Shown here: piece after piece, positions 34,876-47,990 of the stretch
Layout: each line of letters starts with the position of its first letter
Numbering within the stretch: the stretch's first letter is position 1
Origin: Osmia lignaria lignaria
Taxonomy: Eukaryota; Arthropoda; Insecta; Hymenoptera; Megachilidae
Assembly: GCF_051020975.1 (NCBI RefSeq)
Contig: NW_027478166.1
Coordinates: 1,675,501-1,739,500 of the forward strand
Direction: 5' to 3'
Length of the DNA: 64,000 nucleotides
Translations under genes and position numbers: made by a program
Notes under the pieces: generated by a model
Database searches by the model: none
What the model saw: the letters and a program-made list of their open reading frames with translations, nothing else
What the model was told of the DNA's origin: nothing

Positions 34876-36524
34876 AAGAGACCTTTTTTGTAGAGAATTA
34901 TGTTTCCTACAATTTATGTTCTATGATATTTTTTGATCAGAAGCGTAGTTTTCGAGATACATCGAGATATTTAAAAGTTCCGAAGCCGCACCAACATAAT
35001 AGAGATACAGAAACACCGTGGCCCCTTTCTTTGAGATAACTCTGCACTAGTGCGAGCCGCAAATGCCACTTCCAGCTTAGCTGTGCAGAAGAAGAACAAC
35101 AAGAAGAACAAATATCTCGAAATATGTCCGTCAGGCCCCTTCCCTTGAGATAAATCTGCAAATATCTCGGAAACGAAGCGAGCTATGGCAAAATGTTAAG
35201 AGACCTTTTTTGTAGAGAATTAAGTTTCCTACTTTTTATGTTCTATGATATTTTTCGATCAGAGGCGTAGTTCTCGAGATATATCAAGATATTTAAAAGT
35301 TCCGAAGCCGCACCAACATAATAGAGATACAGAAACACCGTGGCCCCTTTCTTTGAGATAACTCTGCACTATTGCGAGCTGCAAATGCCACTTCCAGCTT
35401 AGCTGTGCAGAAGAAGAACAACAAGAAGAAGAAATATCTCGAAATATGTCCGTCAGGCCCCTTCCCTTGAGATATATCTGCAAATATCTCGGAAACGAAG
35501 CGAGCTATGGCAAAATGTTAAGAGACCTTTTTTGTAGAGAATTATGTTTCCTACAATTTACGTTCTATGATATTTTTTGATCAGATGCGTAGTTCTCGAG
35601 ATATATCAAGATATTTAAAAGTTCCGATGCCGCACCAACATAATAGAGATACAGAAACACCGTGGCCCCTTTCTTTGAGATAACTCTGCACTAGTGCGAG
35701 CCGCAAATGCCACTTCCAGCTTAGCTGTGCAGAAGAAGAACAACAAGAAGAAGAAATATCTCGAAATATGTCCGTCAGGCCCCTTCCCTTGAGATAAATC
35801 TGCAAATATCTCGGAAACGAAGCGAGCTATGGCAAAATGTTAAGAGACCTTTTTTGTAGAGAATTAAGTTTCCTACTTTTTATGTTCTATGATATTTTTT
35901 GATCAGATGCGTAGTTCTCGAGATATATCAAGATATTTAAAAGTTCCGAAGCCGCACCAACATAATAGAGATACAGAAACACCGTGGCCCCTTTCTTTGA
36001 GATAACTCTGCACTATTGCGAGCTGGAAATGCCACTTCCAGTTTAGCTGTGCAGAAGAAGAACAACAAGAAGAAGAAATATCTCGAAATATGTCCGTTAG
36101 GCCCCTTCCCTTGAGATAAATCTGCAAATATCTCGGAAACGAAGCGAGCTATGGCAAAATGTTAAGAGACCTTTTTTGTAGAGAATTAAGTTTCCTACTT
36201 TTTATGTTCTATGATATTTTTTGATCAGAAGCGTAGTTTTCGAGATATATCGAGATATTTAAAAGTTCCGAAGCCGCACCAACATAATAGAGATACAGAA
36301 ACAACGTGGCCCCTTTCTTTGAGATAACTCTGCACTAGTGCGAGCCGCAAATGCCACTTCCAGCTTAGCTGTGCAGAAGAAGAACAACAAGAAGAAGAAA
36401 TATCTCGAAATATGTCCGTCAGGCCCCTTCCCTTGAGATAAATATGCAAATATCTCGGAAACGAAGCGAGCTATGGCAAAATGTTAAGAGACCTTTTTTG
36501 TAGAGAATTAAGTTTCCTACTTTT
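34876..36524 (+). repeat. Array block 8: five unrelated-subtype monomers
   Basis: Monomer 34937 matches 21735 (offset 13,202 bp, 41 monomers). Monomer 35259 carries 'cgatcagaggcgtag', shared with 51359. Monomer 35581 is a hybrid with a class A leader ('caatttacg') and a class B body, plus a private 'ccgatgccgc'. Monomer 35903 is of the 'gctggaaatg/ccgttagg' type. Monomer 36225 has a private 'gaaacaacgtgg' and a class B leader on a class A body. Confidence 0.75.
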
Positions 36525-37940
36525 TATGTTCTATGATATTTTTTGATCAGATGCGTAGTTCTCGAGATATATCAAGATATTTAAAAGTTCCGAAGCCGCA
36601 CCAACATAATAGAGATACAGAAACACCGTGGCCCCTTTCTTTGAGATAACTCTGCACTAGTGCGAGCGGCAAATGCCACTTCCAGCTTAGCTGTGCAGAA
36701 GAAGAACAACAAGAAGAAGAAATATCTCGAAATATGTCCGTCAGGCCACTTCCCTTGAGATAAATCTGCAAATATCTCGGAAACGAAGCGAGCTATGGCA
36801 AAATCTTAAGAGACCTTTTTTGTAGAGAATTAAGTTTCCTACTTTTTATGTTCTATGATATTTTTTGATCAGATGATTAGTTCTCGAGATATATCAAGAT
36901 ATTTAAAAGTTCCGAAGCCGCACCAACATAATAGAGATACAGAAACACTGTGGCCCCTTTCTGTGAGATAACTCTGCAATATTGCGAGCTGCAAATGCCA
37001 CTTCCAGCTTAGCTGTGCAGAGGAAGAACAACAAGAAGAAGAAATATCACGAAATATGTCCGTCAGGCCAGTTCCTTTGAGCTGAATCTGCAAATATGTC
37101 CGAAACGAAGCGAGCTATGGCAAAATGTTAAGAGACCCTTTTTGTCGAGAATTAAGTTTCCTACTTTTTATGTTCGATGATATTTTTTGATCAGATGCGT
37201 AGTTCTCGAGATATATCAAGATATTTAAAAGTTCCGAAGCTGCACCAACATAATAGAGGTACAGAAACACCGTGGCCTCTTTCTTTGAGATAACTCTGCA
37301 CTATTGCGAGCCGCAAATGCCACTTCCAGCTTAGCTGTGCAGAAGAAGAACAACAAGAAGAAGAAATATCTCGAAATATGTCCGTCAGGCCCCTTCCCTT
37401 GAGATAAATATGCAAATATCTCGGAAACGAAGCGAGCTATGGCAAAATGTTAAGAGACCTTTTTTGTAGAGAATTAAGTTTCCTACCTTTTATGTTCTAT
37501 GATATTTTTTGATCAGATGCGTAGTTCTCGAGATATATCGAGATATTTAAAAGTTCCGAAGCCGCACCAACATAATAGAGATACAGAAACACCGTGGCCC
37601 CTTTCTTTGAGATAACTCTGCACTAGTGCGAGCCGCAAATGCCACTTCCAGCTTAGCTGTGCAGAAGAAGAACAACAAGAAGAAGAAATATCTCGAAATA
37701 TGTCCGTCAGGCCCCTTCCCTTGAGATAAATATGCAAATATCTCGGAAACGAAGCGAGCTATGGCAAAATGTTAAGAGACCTTTTTTGTAGAGAATTAAG
37801 TTTCCTACTTTTTATGTTCTATGATATTTTTTGATCAGATGCGTAGTTCTCGAGATATATCAAGATATTTAAAAGTTCCGAAGCCGCACCAACATAATAG
37901 AGATACAGAAACACCGTGGCCCCTTTCTTTGAGATAACTC
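36525..37940 (+). repeat. Segment P of an 11-monomer higher-order unit
   Basis: This matches 40067-41482 at an offset of 3,542 bp (11 monomers). Shared rare variants are 'gcgagcggcaaatg', 'aaatcttaag', 'gatcagatgattag', 'aacactgtgg', 'ctgcaatattg', 'aatatgtccgaaacg', 'ttttgtcgag' and 'cctaccttttatg'. Confidence 0.85.
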
Positions 37941-38944
37941 TGCACTATTGCGAGCTGGAAATGCCACTTCCAGTTTAGCTGTGCAGAAGAAGAACAACAA
38001 GAAGAAGAAATATCTCGAAATATGTCCGTTAGGCCCCTTCCCTTGAGATAAATCTGCAAATATCTCGGAAACGAAGCGAGCTATGGCAAAATGTTAAGAG
38101 ACCTTTTTTGTAGAGAATTAAGTTTCCTACTTTTTATGTTCTATGATATTTTTTGATCAGAAGCGTAGTTTTCGAGATATATCGAGATATTTAAAAGTTC
38201 CGAAGCCGCACCAACATAATAGAGATACAGAAACACCGTGGCCCCTTTCTTTGAGATAACTCTGCACTAGTGCGAGCCGCAAATGCCACTTCCAGCTTAG
38301 CTGTGCAGAAGAAGAACAACAAGAAGAAGAAATATCTCGAAATATGTCCGTCAGGCCCCTTCCCTTGAGATAAATATGCAAATATCTCGGAAACGAAGCG
38401 AGCTATGGCAAAATGTTAAGAGACCTTTTTTGTAGAGAATTAAGTTTCCTACTTTTTATGTTCTATGATATTTTTTGATCAGATGCGTAGTTCTCGAGAT
38501 ATATCAAGATATTTAAAAGTTCCGAAGACGCACCAACATAATAGAGATACAGAAACACCGTGGCCCCTTTCTTTGAGATAACTCTGCACTAGTGCGAGCC
38601 GCAAATGCCACTTCCTGCTTAGCTGTGCAGAAGAAGAACAACAAGAAGAAGAAATATCTCGAAATATGTCCGTCAGGCCCCTTCCCTTGAGATAAATCTG
38701 CAAATATCTCGGAAACGAAGCGAGCTATGGCAAAATTTTAAGAGACCTTTTTTGTAGAGAATTAGGTTTCCTACTTTTTATGTTCTATGATATTTTTTGA
38801 TCAGATGCGTAGTTCTCGAGATATATCAAGATATTTAAAAGTTCCGAAGCCGCACCAACATAATAGAGATACAGAAACACCGTGGCCCCTTTCTTTGAGA
38901 TAACTCTGCACTATTGCGAGCTGGAAATGCCACTTCCAGTTTAG
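37941..38944 (+). repeat. Spacer monomers present only in the first 11-monomer unit
   Basis: About three monomers lie between segments P and Q in the first unit and are missing between the second copies of P and Q. They include the 'gctggaaatg' type (37835, 38801) and a monomer with 'gaagacgcacc' and 'cttcctgctt' (38479). The latter's 'cttcctgctt' reappears at 41377, so the exchange that shortened the second unit probably lies nearby. Confidence 0.7.
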
Positions 38945-40150
38945 CTGTGCAGAAGAAGAACAACAAGAAGAAGAAATATCTCGAAATATGTCCGTCAGGC
39001 CCCTTCCCTTGAGATAAATATGCAAATATCTCGGAAACGAAGCGAGCTATGGCAAAATGTTAAGAGACCTTTTTTGTAGAGAATTAAGTTTCCTACTTTT
39101 TATGTTCTATGATATTTTTTGATCAGATGCGTAGTTCTCGAGATATATCAAGATATTTAAAAGTTCCGAAGCCGCACCAACATAATAGAGATACAGAAAC
39201 ACCGTGGCCCCTTTCTTTGAGATAACTCTGCACTATTGCGAGCTGCAAATGCCACTTCCAGCTTAGCTGTGCAGAGGAAGAACAACAAGAAGAAGAAATA
39301 TCTCGAAATATGTCCGTCAGGCCCCTTCCCTTGAGATATATCTGCAAATATCTCGGAAACGAAGCGAGCTATGGCAAAATGTTAAGAGACATTTTTTGTA
39401 GAGAATTATGTTTCCTACAATTTATGTTCTATGATATTTTTTGATCAGAAGCGTAGTTTTCGAGATATATCGAGATATTTAAAAGTTCCGAAGCCGCACC
39501 AACATAATAGAGATACAGAAACACCGTGGCCCCTTTCTTTGAGATAACTCTGCACTAGTGCGAGCCGCAAATGCCACTTCCAGCTTAGCTGTGCAGAAGA
39601 AGAACAACAAGAAGAAGAAATATCTCGAAATATGTCCGTCAGGCCCCTTCCCTTGAGATAAATCTGCAAATATCTCGGAAACGAAGCGAGCTATGGGAAA
39701 ATGTTAAGAGACCTTTTTTGTAGAGAATTAAGTTTCCTACTTTTTATGTTCTATGATATTTTTTGATCAGATGCGTAGTTCTCGAGATATATCAAGATAT
39801 TTAAAAGTTCCGAAGCCGCACCAACATAATAGAGATACAGAAACACCGTGGCCCCTTTCTTTGAGATAACTCTGCACTAGTGCGAGCCGCAAATGCCACT
39901 TCCAGCTTAGCTGTGCAGAAGAAGAACAACAAGAAGAAGAAATATCTCGAAATATGTCCGTCAGGCCCCTTCCCTTGAGATATATCTGCAAATATCTCGG
40001 AAACGAAGCGAGCTATGGCAAAATGTTAAGAGACCTTCTTTGTAGGGAATTAAGTTTCCTACTTTTTATGTTCTATGATATTTTTTGATCAGATGCGTAG
40101 TTCTCGAGATATATCAAGATATTTAAAAGTTCCGAAGCCGCACCAACATA
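38945..40150 (+). repeat. Segment Q of an 11-monomer higher-order unit
   Basis: This matches 41521-42726 at an offset of 2,576 bp (8 monomers). Shared rare variants are 'gagacattttttg' and 'ctatgggaaaatg', and the tail 'ccttctttgtaggg' follows in both. The right limit falls before the 'aatggagatac' and 'gagcggc' changes of 40089. Confidence 0.8.
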
Positions 40151-41482
40151 ATGGAGATACAGAAACACCGTGGCCCCTTTCTTTGAGATAACTCTGCACT
40201 AGTGCGAGCGGCAAATGCCACTTCCAGCTTAGCTGTGCAGAAGAAGAACAACAAGAAGAAGAAATATCTCGAAATATGTCCGTCAGGCCACTTCCCTTGA
40301 GATAAATCTGCAAATATCTCGGAAACGAAGCGAGCTATGGCAAAATCTTAAGAGACCTTTTTTGTAGAGAATTAAGTTTCCTACTTTTTATGTTCTATGA
40401 TATTTTTTGATCAGATGATTAGTTCTCGAGATATATCAAGATATTTAAAAGTTCCGAAGCCGCACCAACATAATAGAGATACAGAAACACTGTGGCCCCT
40501 TTCTGTGAGATAACTCTGCAATATTGCGAGCTGCAAATGCCACTTCCAGCTTAGCTGTGCAGAGGAAGAACAACAAGAAGAAGAAATATCACGAAATATG
40601 TCCGTCAGGCCAGTTCCTTTGAGCTGAATCTGCAAATATGTCCGAAACGAAGCGAGCTATGGCAAAATGTTAAGAGACCCTTTTTGTCGAGAATTAAGTT
40701 TCCTACTTTTTATGTTCGATGATATTTTTTGATCAGATGCGTAGTTCTCGAGATATATCAAGATATTTAAAAGTTCCGAAGCTGCACCAACATAATAGAG
40801 GTACAGAAACACCGTGGCCTCTTTCTTTGAGATAACTCTGCACTATTGCGAGCCGCAAATGCCACTTCCAGCTTAGCTGTGCAGAAGAAGAACAACAAGA
40901 AGAAGAAATATCTCGAAATATGTCCGTCAGGCCCCTTCCCTTGAGATAAATATGCAAATATCTCGGAAACGAAGCGAGCTATGGCAAAATGTTAAGAGAC
41001 CTTTTTTGTAGAGAATTAAGTTTCCTACCTTTTATGTTCTATGATATTTTTTGATCAGATGCGTAGTTCTCGAGATATATCGAGATATTTAAAAGTTCCG
41101 AAGCCGCACCAACATAATAGAGATACAGAAACACCGTGGCCCCTTTCTTTGAGATAACTCTGCACTAGTGCGAGCCGCAAATGCCACTTCCAGCTTAGCT
41201 GTGCAGAAGAAGAACAACAAGAAGAAGAAATATCTCGAAATATGTCCGTCAGGCCCCTTCCCTTGAGATAAATATGCAAATATCTCGGAAACGAAGCGAG
41301 CTATGGCAAAATGTTAAGAGACCTTTTTTGTAGAGAATTAAGTTTCCTACTTTTTATGTTCTATGATATTTTTTGATCAGATGCGTAGTTCTCGAGATAT
41401 ATCAAGATATTTAAAAGTTCCGAAGCCGCACCAACATAATAGAGATACAGAAACACCGTGGCCCCTTTCTTTGAGATAACTC
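40067..41482 (+). repeat. Segment P, second copy
   Basis: Partner of 36525-37940. Differences noticed are in the first monomer: 'ataatggagatac' here versus 'ataatagagatac'. All other rare markers listed for segment P are retained. Confidence 0.85.
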
Positions 41483-41520
41483 TGCACTAGTGCGAGCCGC
41501 AAATGCCACTTCCTGCTTAG

Positions 41521-42726
41521 CTGTGCAGAAGAAGAACAACAAGAAGAAGAAATATCTCGAAATATGTCCGTCAGGCCCCTTCCCTTGAGATAAATATGCA
41601 AATATCTCGGAAACGAAGCGAGCTATGGCAAAATGTTAAGAGACCTTTTTTGTAGAGAATTAAGTTTCCTACTTTTTATGTTCTATGATATTTTTTGATC
41701 AGATGCGTAGTTCTCGAGATATATCAAGATATTTAAAAGTTCCGAAGCCGCACCAACATAATAGAGATACAGAAACACCGTGGCCCCTTTCTTTGAGATA
41801 ACTCTGCACTATTGCGAGCTGCAAATGCCACTTCCAGCTTAGCTGTGCAGAGGAAGAACAACAAGAAGAAGAAATATCTCGAAATATGTCCGTCAGGCCC
41901 CTTCCCTTGAGATATATCTGCAAATATCTCGGAAACGAAGCGAGCTATGGCAAAATGTTAAGAGACATTTTTTGTAGAGAATTATGTTTCCTACAATTTA
42001 TGTTCTATGATATTTTTTGATCAGAAGCGTAGTTTTCGAGATATATCGAGATATTTAAAAGTTCCGAAGCCGCACCAACATAATAGAGATACAGAAACAC
42101 CGTGGCCCCTTTCTTTGAGATAACTCTGCACTAGTGCGAGCCGCAAATGCCACTTCCAGCTTAGCTGTGCAGAAGAAGAACAACAAGAAGAAGAAATATC
42201 TCGAAATATGTCCGTCAGGCCCCTTCCCTTGAGATAAATCTGCAAATATCTCGGAAACGAAGCGAGCTATGGGAAAATGTTAAGAGACCTTTTTTGTAGA
42301 GAATTAAGTTTCCTACTTTTTATGTTCTATGATATTTTTTGATCAGATGCGTAGTTCTCGAGATATATCAAGATATTTAAAAGTTCCGAAGCCGCACCAA
42401 CATAATAGAGATACAGAAACACCGTGGCCCCTTTCTTTGAGATAACTCTGCACTAGTGCGAGCCGCAAATGCCACTTCCAGCTTAGCTGTGCAGAAGAAG
42501 AACAACAAGAAGAAGAAATATCTCGAAATATGTCCGTCAGGCCCCTTCCCTTGAGATATATCTGCAAATATCTCGGAAACGAAGCGAGCTATGGCAAAAT
42601 GTTAAGAGACCTTCTTTGTAGGGAATTAAGTTTCCTACTTTTTATGTTCTATGATATTTTTTGATCAGATGCGTAGTTCTCGAGATATATCAAGATATTT
42701 AAAAGTTCCGAAGCCGCACCAACATA
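41521..42726 (+). repeat. Segment Q, second copy
   Basis: Partner of 38945-40150. It follows the second P copy directly, whereas the first P and Q copies are separated by about three further monomers. The P-to-P offset (3,542) minus the Q-to-Q offset (2,576) is 966 bp, exactly three monomers. Confidence 0.8.
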
Positions 42727-43374
42727 ATAGAGATACAGAAACACCGTGGCCCCTTTCTTTGAGATAACTCTGCACTAGTGCGAGCCGCAAATGCCACTTC
42801 CAGCTTAGCTGTGCAGAAGAAGAACAACAAGAAGAAGAAATATCTCGAAATATGTCCGTCAGGCCCCTTCCCTTGAGATATATCTGCAAATATCTCGGAA
42901 ACGAAGCGAGCTATGGCAAAATGTTAAGAGACCTTTTTTGTAGAGAATTATGTTTCCTACAATTTATGTTCTATGATATTTTTTGATCAGAAGCGTAGTT
43001 TTCGAGATATATCGAGATATTTAAAAGTTCCGAAGCCGCACCAACATAATAGAGATACAGAAACACCGTGGCCCCTTTCTTTGAGATAACTCTGCACTAG
43101 TGCGAGCCGCAAATGCCACTTCCAGCTTAGCTGTGCAGAAGAAGAACAACAAGAAGAAGAAATATCTCGAAATATGTCCGTCAGGCCCCTTCCCTTGAGA
43201 TAAATATGCAAATATCTCGGAAACGAAGCGAGCTATGGCAAAATGTTAAGAGACCTTTTTTGTAGAGAATTAAGTTTCCTACTTTTTATGTTCTATGATA
43301 TTTTTTGATCAGATGCGTAGTTCTCGAGATATATCAAGATATTTAAAAGTTCCGAAGCCGCACCAACATAATAG
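42727..43374 (+). repeat. Array block 10: two bridging monomers
   Basis: Ordinary class A and B monomers link segment Q copy 2 to segmental duplication copy 2. The class A monomer at 42987 carries the 'gataaatatgc' tail common in this neighbourhood. No distinctive structure beyond the monomer was seen. Confidence 0.75.
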
Positions 43375-46300
43375 GGATACAGAAACACCGTGGCCCCTTT
43401 CTTTGAGATAACTCTGCACTAGTGCGAGCCGCAAATGCCACTTCCAGCTTAGCTGTGCAGAAGAAGAACAACAAGAAGAAGAAATATCTCGAAATATGTC
43501 CGTCAGGCCCCTTCCCTTGAGATAAATCTGCAAATATCTCGGAAACGAAGCGAGCTATGGCAAAATGTTAAGAGACCTTCTTTGTAGGGAATTAAGTTTC
43601 CTACTTTTTATGTTCTATGATATTTTTTGATCAGATGCGTAGTTCTCGAGATATATCAAGATATTTAAAAGTTCCGAAGCCGCACCAACATAATAGAGAT
43701 ACAGAAACACCGTGGCCCCTTTCTTTGAGATAACTCTGCACTATTGCGAGCTGCAAATGCCACTTCCAGCTTAGCTGTGCAGAGGAAGAACAACAAGAAG
43801 AAGAATGATCTCGAAATATGTCCGTCAGGCCAGTTCCTTTGAGCTGAATCTGCAAATATCTCGGAAACGAAGCGAGCTATGGCAAAATGTTAAGAGACGT
43901 TTTTTATAGAGAATTATGTTTCCTACAATTTATGTTCTATGATATTTTTTGATCAGAAGCGTAGTTTTCGAGATATATCGAGATATTTAAAAATTCCGAA
44001 GCCGCACCAACATAATAGGGATACAGAAACACCGTGGCCCCTTTCTTTGAGATAACTCTGCACTATTGCGAGCTGGAAATGCCACTTCCAGCTTAGCTGT
44101 GCAGAAGAAGAACAACAAGAAGAAGAAATATCTCGAAATATGTCCGTCAGGCCCCTTCCCTTGAGATAAATCTGCAAATATCTCGGAAACGAAGCGAGCT
44201 ATGGCAAAATGTTAAGAGACCTTCTTTGTAGGGAATTAAGTTTCCTACTTTTTATGTTCTATGATATTTTTTGATCAGATGCGTAGTTCTCGAGATATAT
44301 CAAGATATTTAATAGTTCCGAAGCCGCACCAACATAATAGAGATACAGAAACACCGTGGCCCCTTTCTTTGAGATAACTCTGCACTATTGCGAGCTGCAA
44401 ATGCCACTTCCAGCTTAGCTGTGCAGAGGAAGAACAACAAGAAGAAGAATGATCTCGAAATATGTCCGTCAGGCCAGTTCCTTTGAGCTGAATCTGCAAA
44501 TATCTCGGAAACGAAGCGAGCTATGGCAAAATGTTAAGAGACGTTTTTTATAGAGAATTATGTTTCCTACAATTTATGTTCTATGATATTTTTTGATCAG
44601 AAGCGTAGTTTTCGAGATATATCGAGATATTTAAAAATTCCGAAGCCGCACCAACATAATAGGGATACAGAAACACCGTGGCCCCTTTCTTTGAGATAAC
44701 TCTGCACTATTGCGAGCTGGAAATGCCACTTCCAGTTTAGCTGTGCAGAAGAAGAACAACAAGAAGAAGAAATATCTCGAAATATGTCCGTTAGGCCCCT
44801 TCCCGTGAGATAAATCTGCAAATATCTCGGAAACGAAGCGAGCTATGGCAAAATGTTAAGAGACCTCTTTTGTAGAGAATTAAGTTTCCTACTTTTTATG
44901 TTCTATGATATTTTTTGATCAGATGCATAGTTCTCGAGATATATCAAGATATTTAAAAGTTCCGAAGCCGCACCAACATAATAGAGATACAGAAACACCG
45001 TGGCCCCTTTCTTTGAGATAACTCTGCACTATTGCGAGCTGGAAATGCCACTTCCAGTTTAGCTGTCCAGAAGAAGAACAACAAGAAGAAGAAATATCTC
45101 GAAATATGTCCGTTAGGCCCCTTCCCTTGAGATAAATCTGCAAATATCTCGGAAACGAAGCGAGCTATGGCAAAATGTTAAGAGACCTTTTTTGTAGAGA
45201 ATTAAGTTTCCTACTTTTCATGTTCTATGATATTTTTTGATCAGAAGCGTAGTTTTCGAGATATATCGAGATATTTAAAAGTTCCGAAGCCGCACGAACA
45301 TAATAAGGATACAGAAACACCGTGGCCCCTTTCTTTGAGATAACTCTGCACTAGTGCGAGCCGCAAATGCCACTTCCAGCTTAGCTGTGCAGAAGAAGAA
45401 CAACAAGAAGAAGAAATATCACGAAATATGTCCGTCAGGCCCCTTCCCTTGAGATATATCTGCAAATATCTCGGAAACGAAGCGAGCTATGGCAAAATGT
45501 TAAGAGACCCTTTTTGTAGAGAATTAAGTTTCCTACTTTTTATGTTCTATGATATTTTTTGATCAGATGCGTAGTTCTCGAGATATATCAAGATATTTAA
45601 AAGTTCCGAAGCCGCACCAACATAATAGAAATACAGAAACACCGTGGCCCCTTTCTTTGAGATAACTCTGCACTATTGCGAGCTGTAAATGCCACTTCCA
45701 GGTTAGCTGTGCAGAAGAAGAACAACAAGAAGAAGAAATATCTCGAAATATGTCCGTCAGGCCCCTTCCCTTGAGATATATCTGCAAATTTCTCTGAAAC
45801 GAAGCGAGCTATGGCAAAATGTTAAGAGACCTTTTTTGTAGAGAATTATGTTTCCTACAATTTATGTTCTATGATATTTTTTGATCAGAAGCGTAGTTTT
45901 CGAGATACATCGAGATATTTAAAAGTTCCGAAGCCGCACCAACATAATAGAGATACAGAAACACCGTGGCCCCTTTCTTTGAGATAACTCTGCACTAGTG
46001 AGAGCCGCAAATGCCACTTCCAGCTTAGCTGTGCAGAAGAAGAACAACAAGAAGAAGAAATATCTCGAAATATGTCCGTCAGGCCCCTTCCCTTGAGATA
46101 AATCTGCAAATATCTCGGAAACGAAGCGAGCTATGGCAAAATGTTAAGAGACCTTCTTTGTAGGGAATTAAGTTGCCTACTTTTTATGTTCTATGATATT
46201 TTTTGATCAGATGCGTAGTTCTCGAGATATATCAAGATATTTAAAAGTTCCGAAGCCGCACCAACATAATAGAGATACAGAAACACCGTGGCCCCTTTCT

Positions 46301-47990
46301 TTGAGATAACTCTGCACTATTGCGAGCTGCAAATGCCACTTCCAGCTTAGCTGTGCAGAGGAAGAACAACAAGAAGAAGAATGATCTCGAAATATGTCCG
46401 TCAGGCCAGTTCCTTTGAGCTCAATCTGCAAATATCTCGGAAACGAAGCGAGCTATGGCAAAATGTCAAGAGACGTTTTTTATAGAGAATTATGTTTCCT
46501 ACAATTTATGTTCTATGATATTTTTTGATCAGAAGCGTAGTTTTCGAGATATATCGAGATATTTAAAAATTCCGAAGCCGCACCAACATAATAGGGATAC
46601 AGAAACACCGTGGCCCCTTTCTTTGAGATAACTCTGCACTATTGCGAGCTGGAAATGCCACTTCCAGTTTAGCTGTGCAGAAGAAGAACAACAAGAAGAA
46701 GAAATATCTCGAAATATGTCCGTTAGGCCCCTTCCCGTGAGATAAATCTGCAAATATCTCGGAAACGAAGCGAGCTATGGCAAAATGTTAAGAGACCTCT
46801 TTTGTAGAGAATTAAGTTTCCTACTTTTTATGTTCTATGATATTTTTTGATCAGATGCGTAGTTCTCGAGATATATCAAGATATTTAAAAGTTCCGAAGC
46901 CGCACCAACATAATAGAGATACAGAAACACCGTGGCCCCTTTCTTTGAGATAACTCTGCACTATTGCGAGCTGCAAATGCCACTTCCAGCTTAGCTGTGC
47001 AGAAGAAGAACAACAAGAAGAAGAAATATCTCGAAATATGTCCGTCAGGCCAGTTCCTTTGAGCTGAATCTGCAAATATCTCGGAAACGAAGCGAGCTAT
47101 GGCAAAATGTTAAGAGACCTTTTTTGTAGAGAATTAAGTTTCCTACTTTTTATCTTCTATGATATTTTTTGATCAGATGCGTAGTTCTCGAGATATATCA
47201 AGATATTTAAAAGTTCCGAAGCCGCACCAACATAATAGAGATACAGAAACACCGTGGCCCCTCTCTTTGAGATAACTCTGCACTATTGCGAGCTGCAAAT
47301 GCCACTTCCAGCTTAGCTGTGCAGAGGAAGAACAACAAGAAGAAGAAATATCTCGAAATATGTCCGTCAGGCCAGTTCCTTTGAGCTGAATCTGCAAATA
47401 TCTCGGAAACGAAGCGAGCTATGGCAAAATGTTAAGAGACCGTTTTTGTAGAGAATTAAGTTTCCTACTTTTCATGTTCTATGATATTTTTTGATCAGAC
47501 GCGTAGTTCTCGAGATATATCAAGATATTTAAAAGTTCCGAAGCCGCACCAACATAATAGAGATACAGAAACACCGTGGCCCCTTTCTTTGACATAACTC
47601 TGCACTAGTGCGAGCCGCAAATGCCACTTCCAGCTTAGCTGTGCAGAAGAAGAACAACAAGAAGAAGAAATATCTCGAAATATGTCCGTCAGGCCCCTTC
47701 CCTTGAGATAAATCTGCAAATATCTCGGAAACGAAGCGAGCTATGGCAAACTGTTAAGAGACCTTTTTTGTAGAGAATTAAGTTTCCTACTTTTTATCTT
47801 CTATGATATTTTTTGATCAGATGCGTAGTTCTCGAGATATATCAAGATATTTAAAAGTTCCGAAGCCGCACCAACATAATAGAGATACAGAAACACCGTG
47901 GCCCCTCTCTTTGAGATAACTCTGCACTATTGCGAGCTGCAAATGCCACTTCCAGCTTAGCTGTGCAGAGGAAGAACAACAAGAAGAAGA
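43375..47990 (+). repeat. 4.6-kb segmental duplication, copy 2
   Basis: Partner of 13106-17722. Private changes in this copy include 'gctgtccag' (about 45066), 'atatcacgaaat' (about 45421), 'ccaggttagc' (about 45701), 'gagctcaatctg' (about 46430) and 'aaactgttaag' (about 47751). The very low divergence over 4.6 kb, against clearly larger differences among neighbouring monomers, points to a recent block copy rather than convergent homogenisation. Confidence 0.85.
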
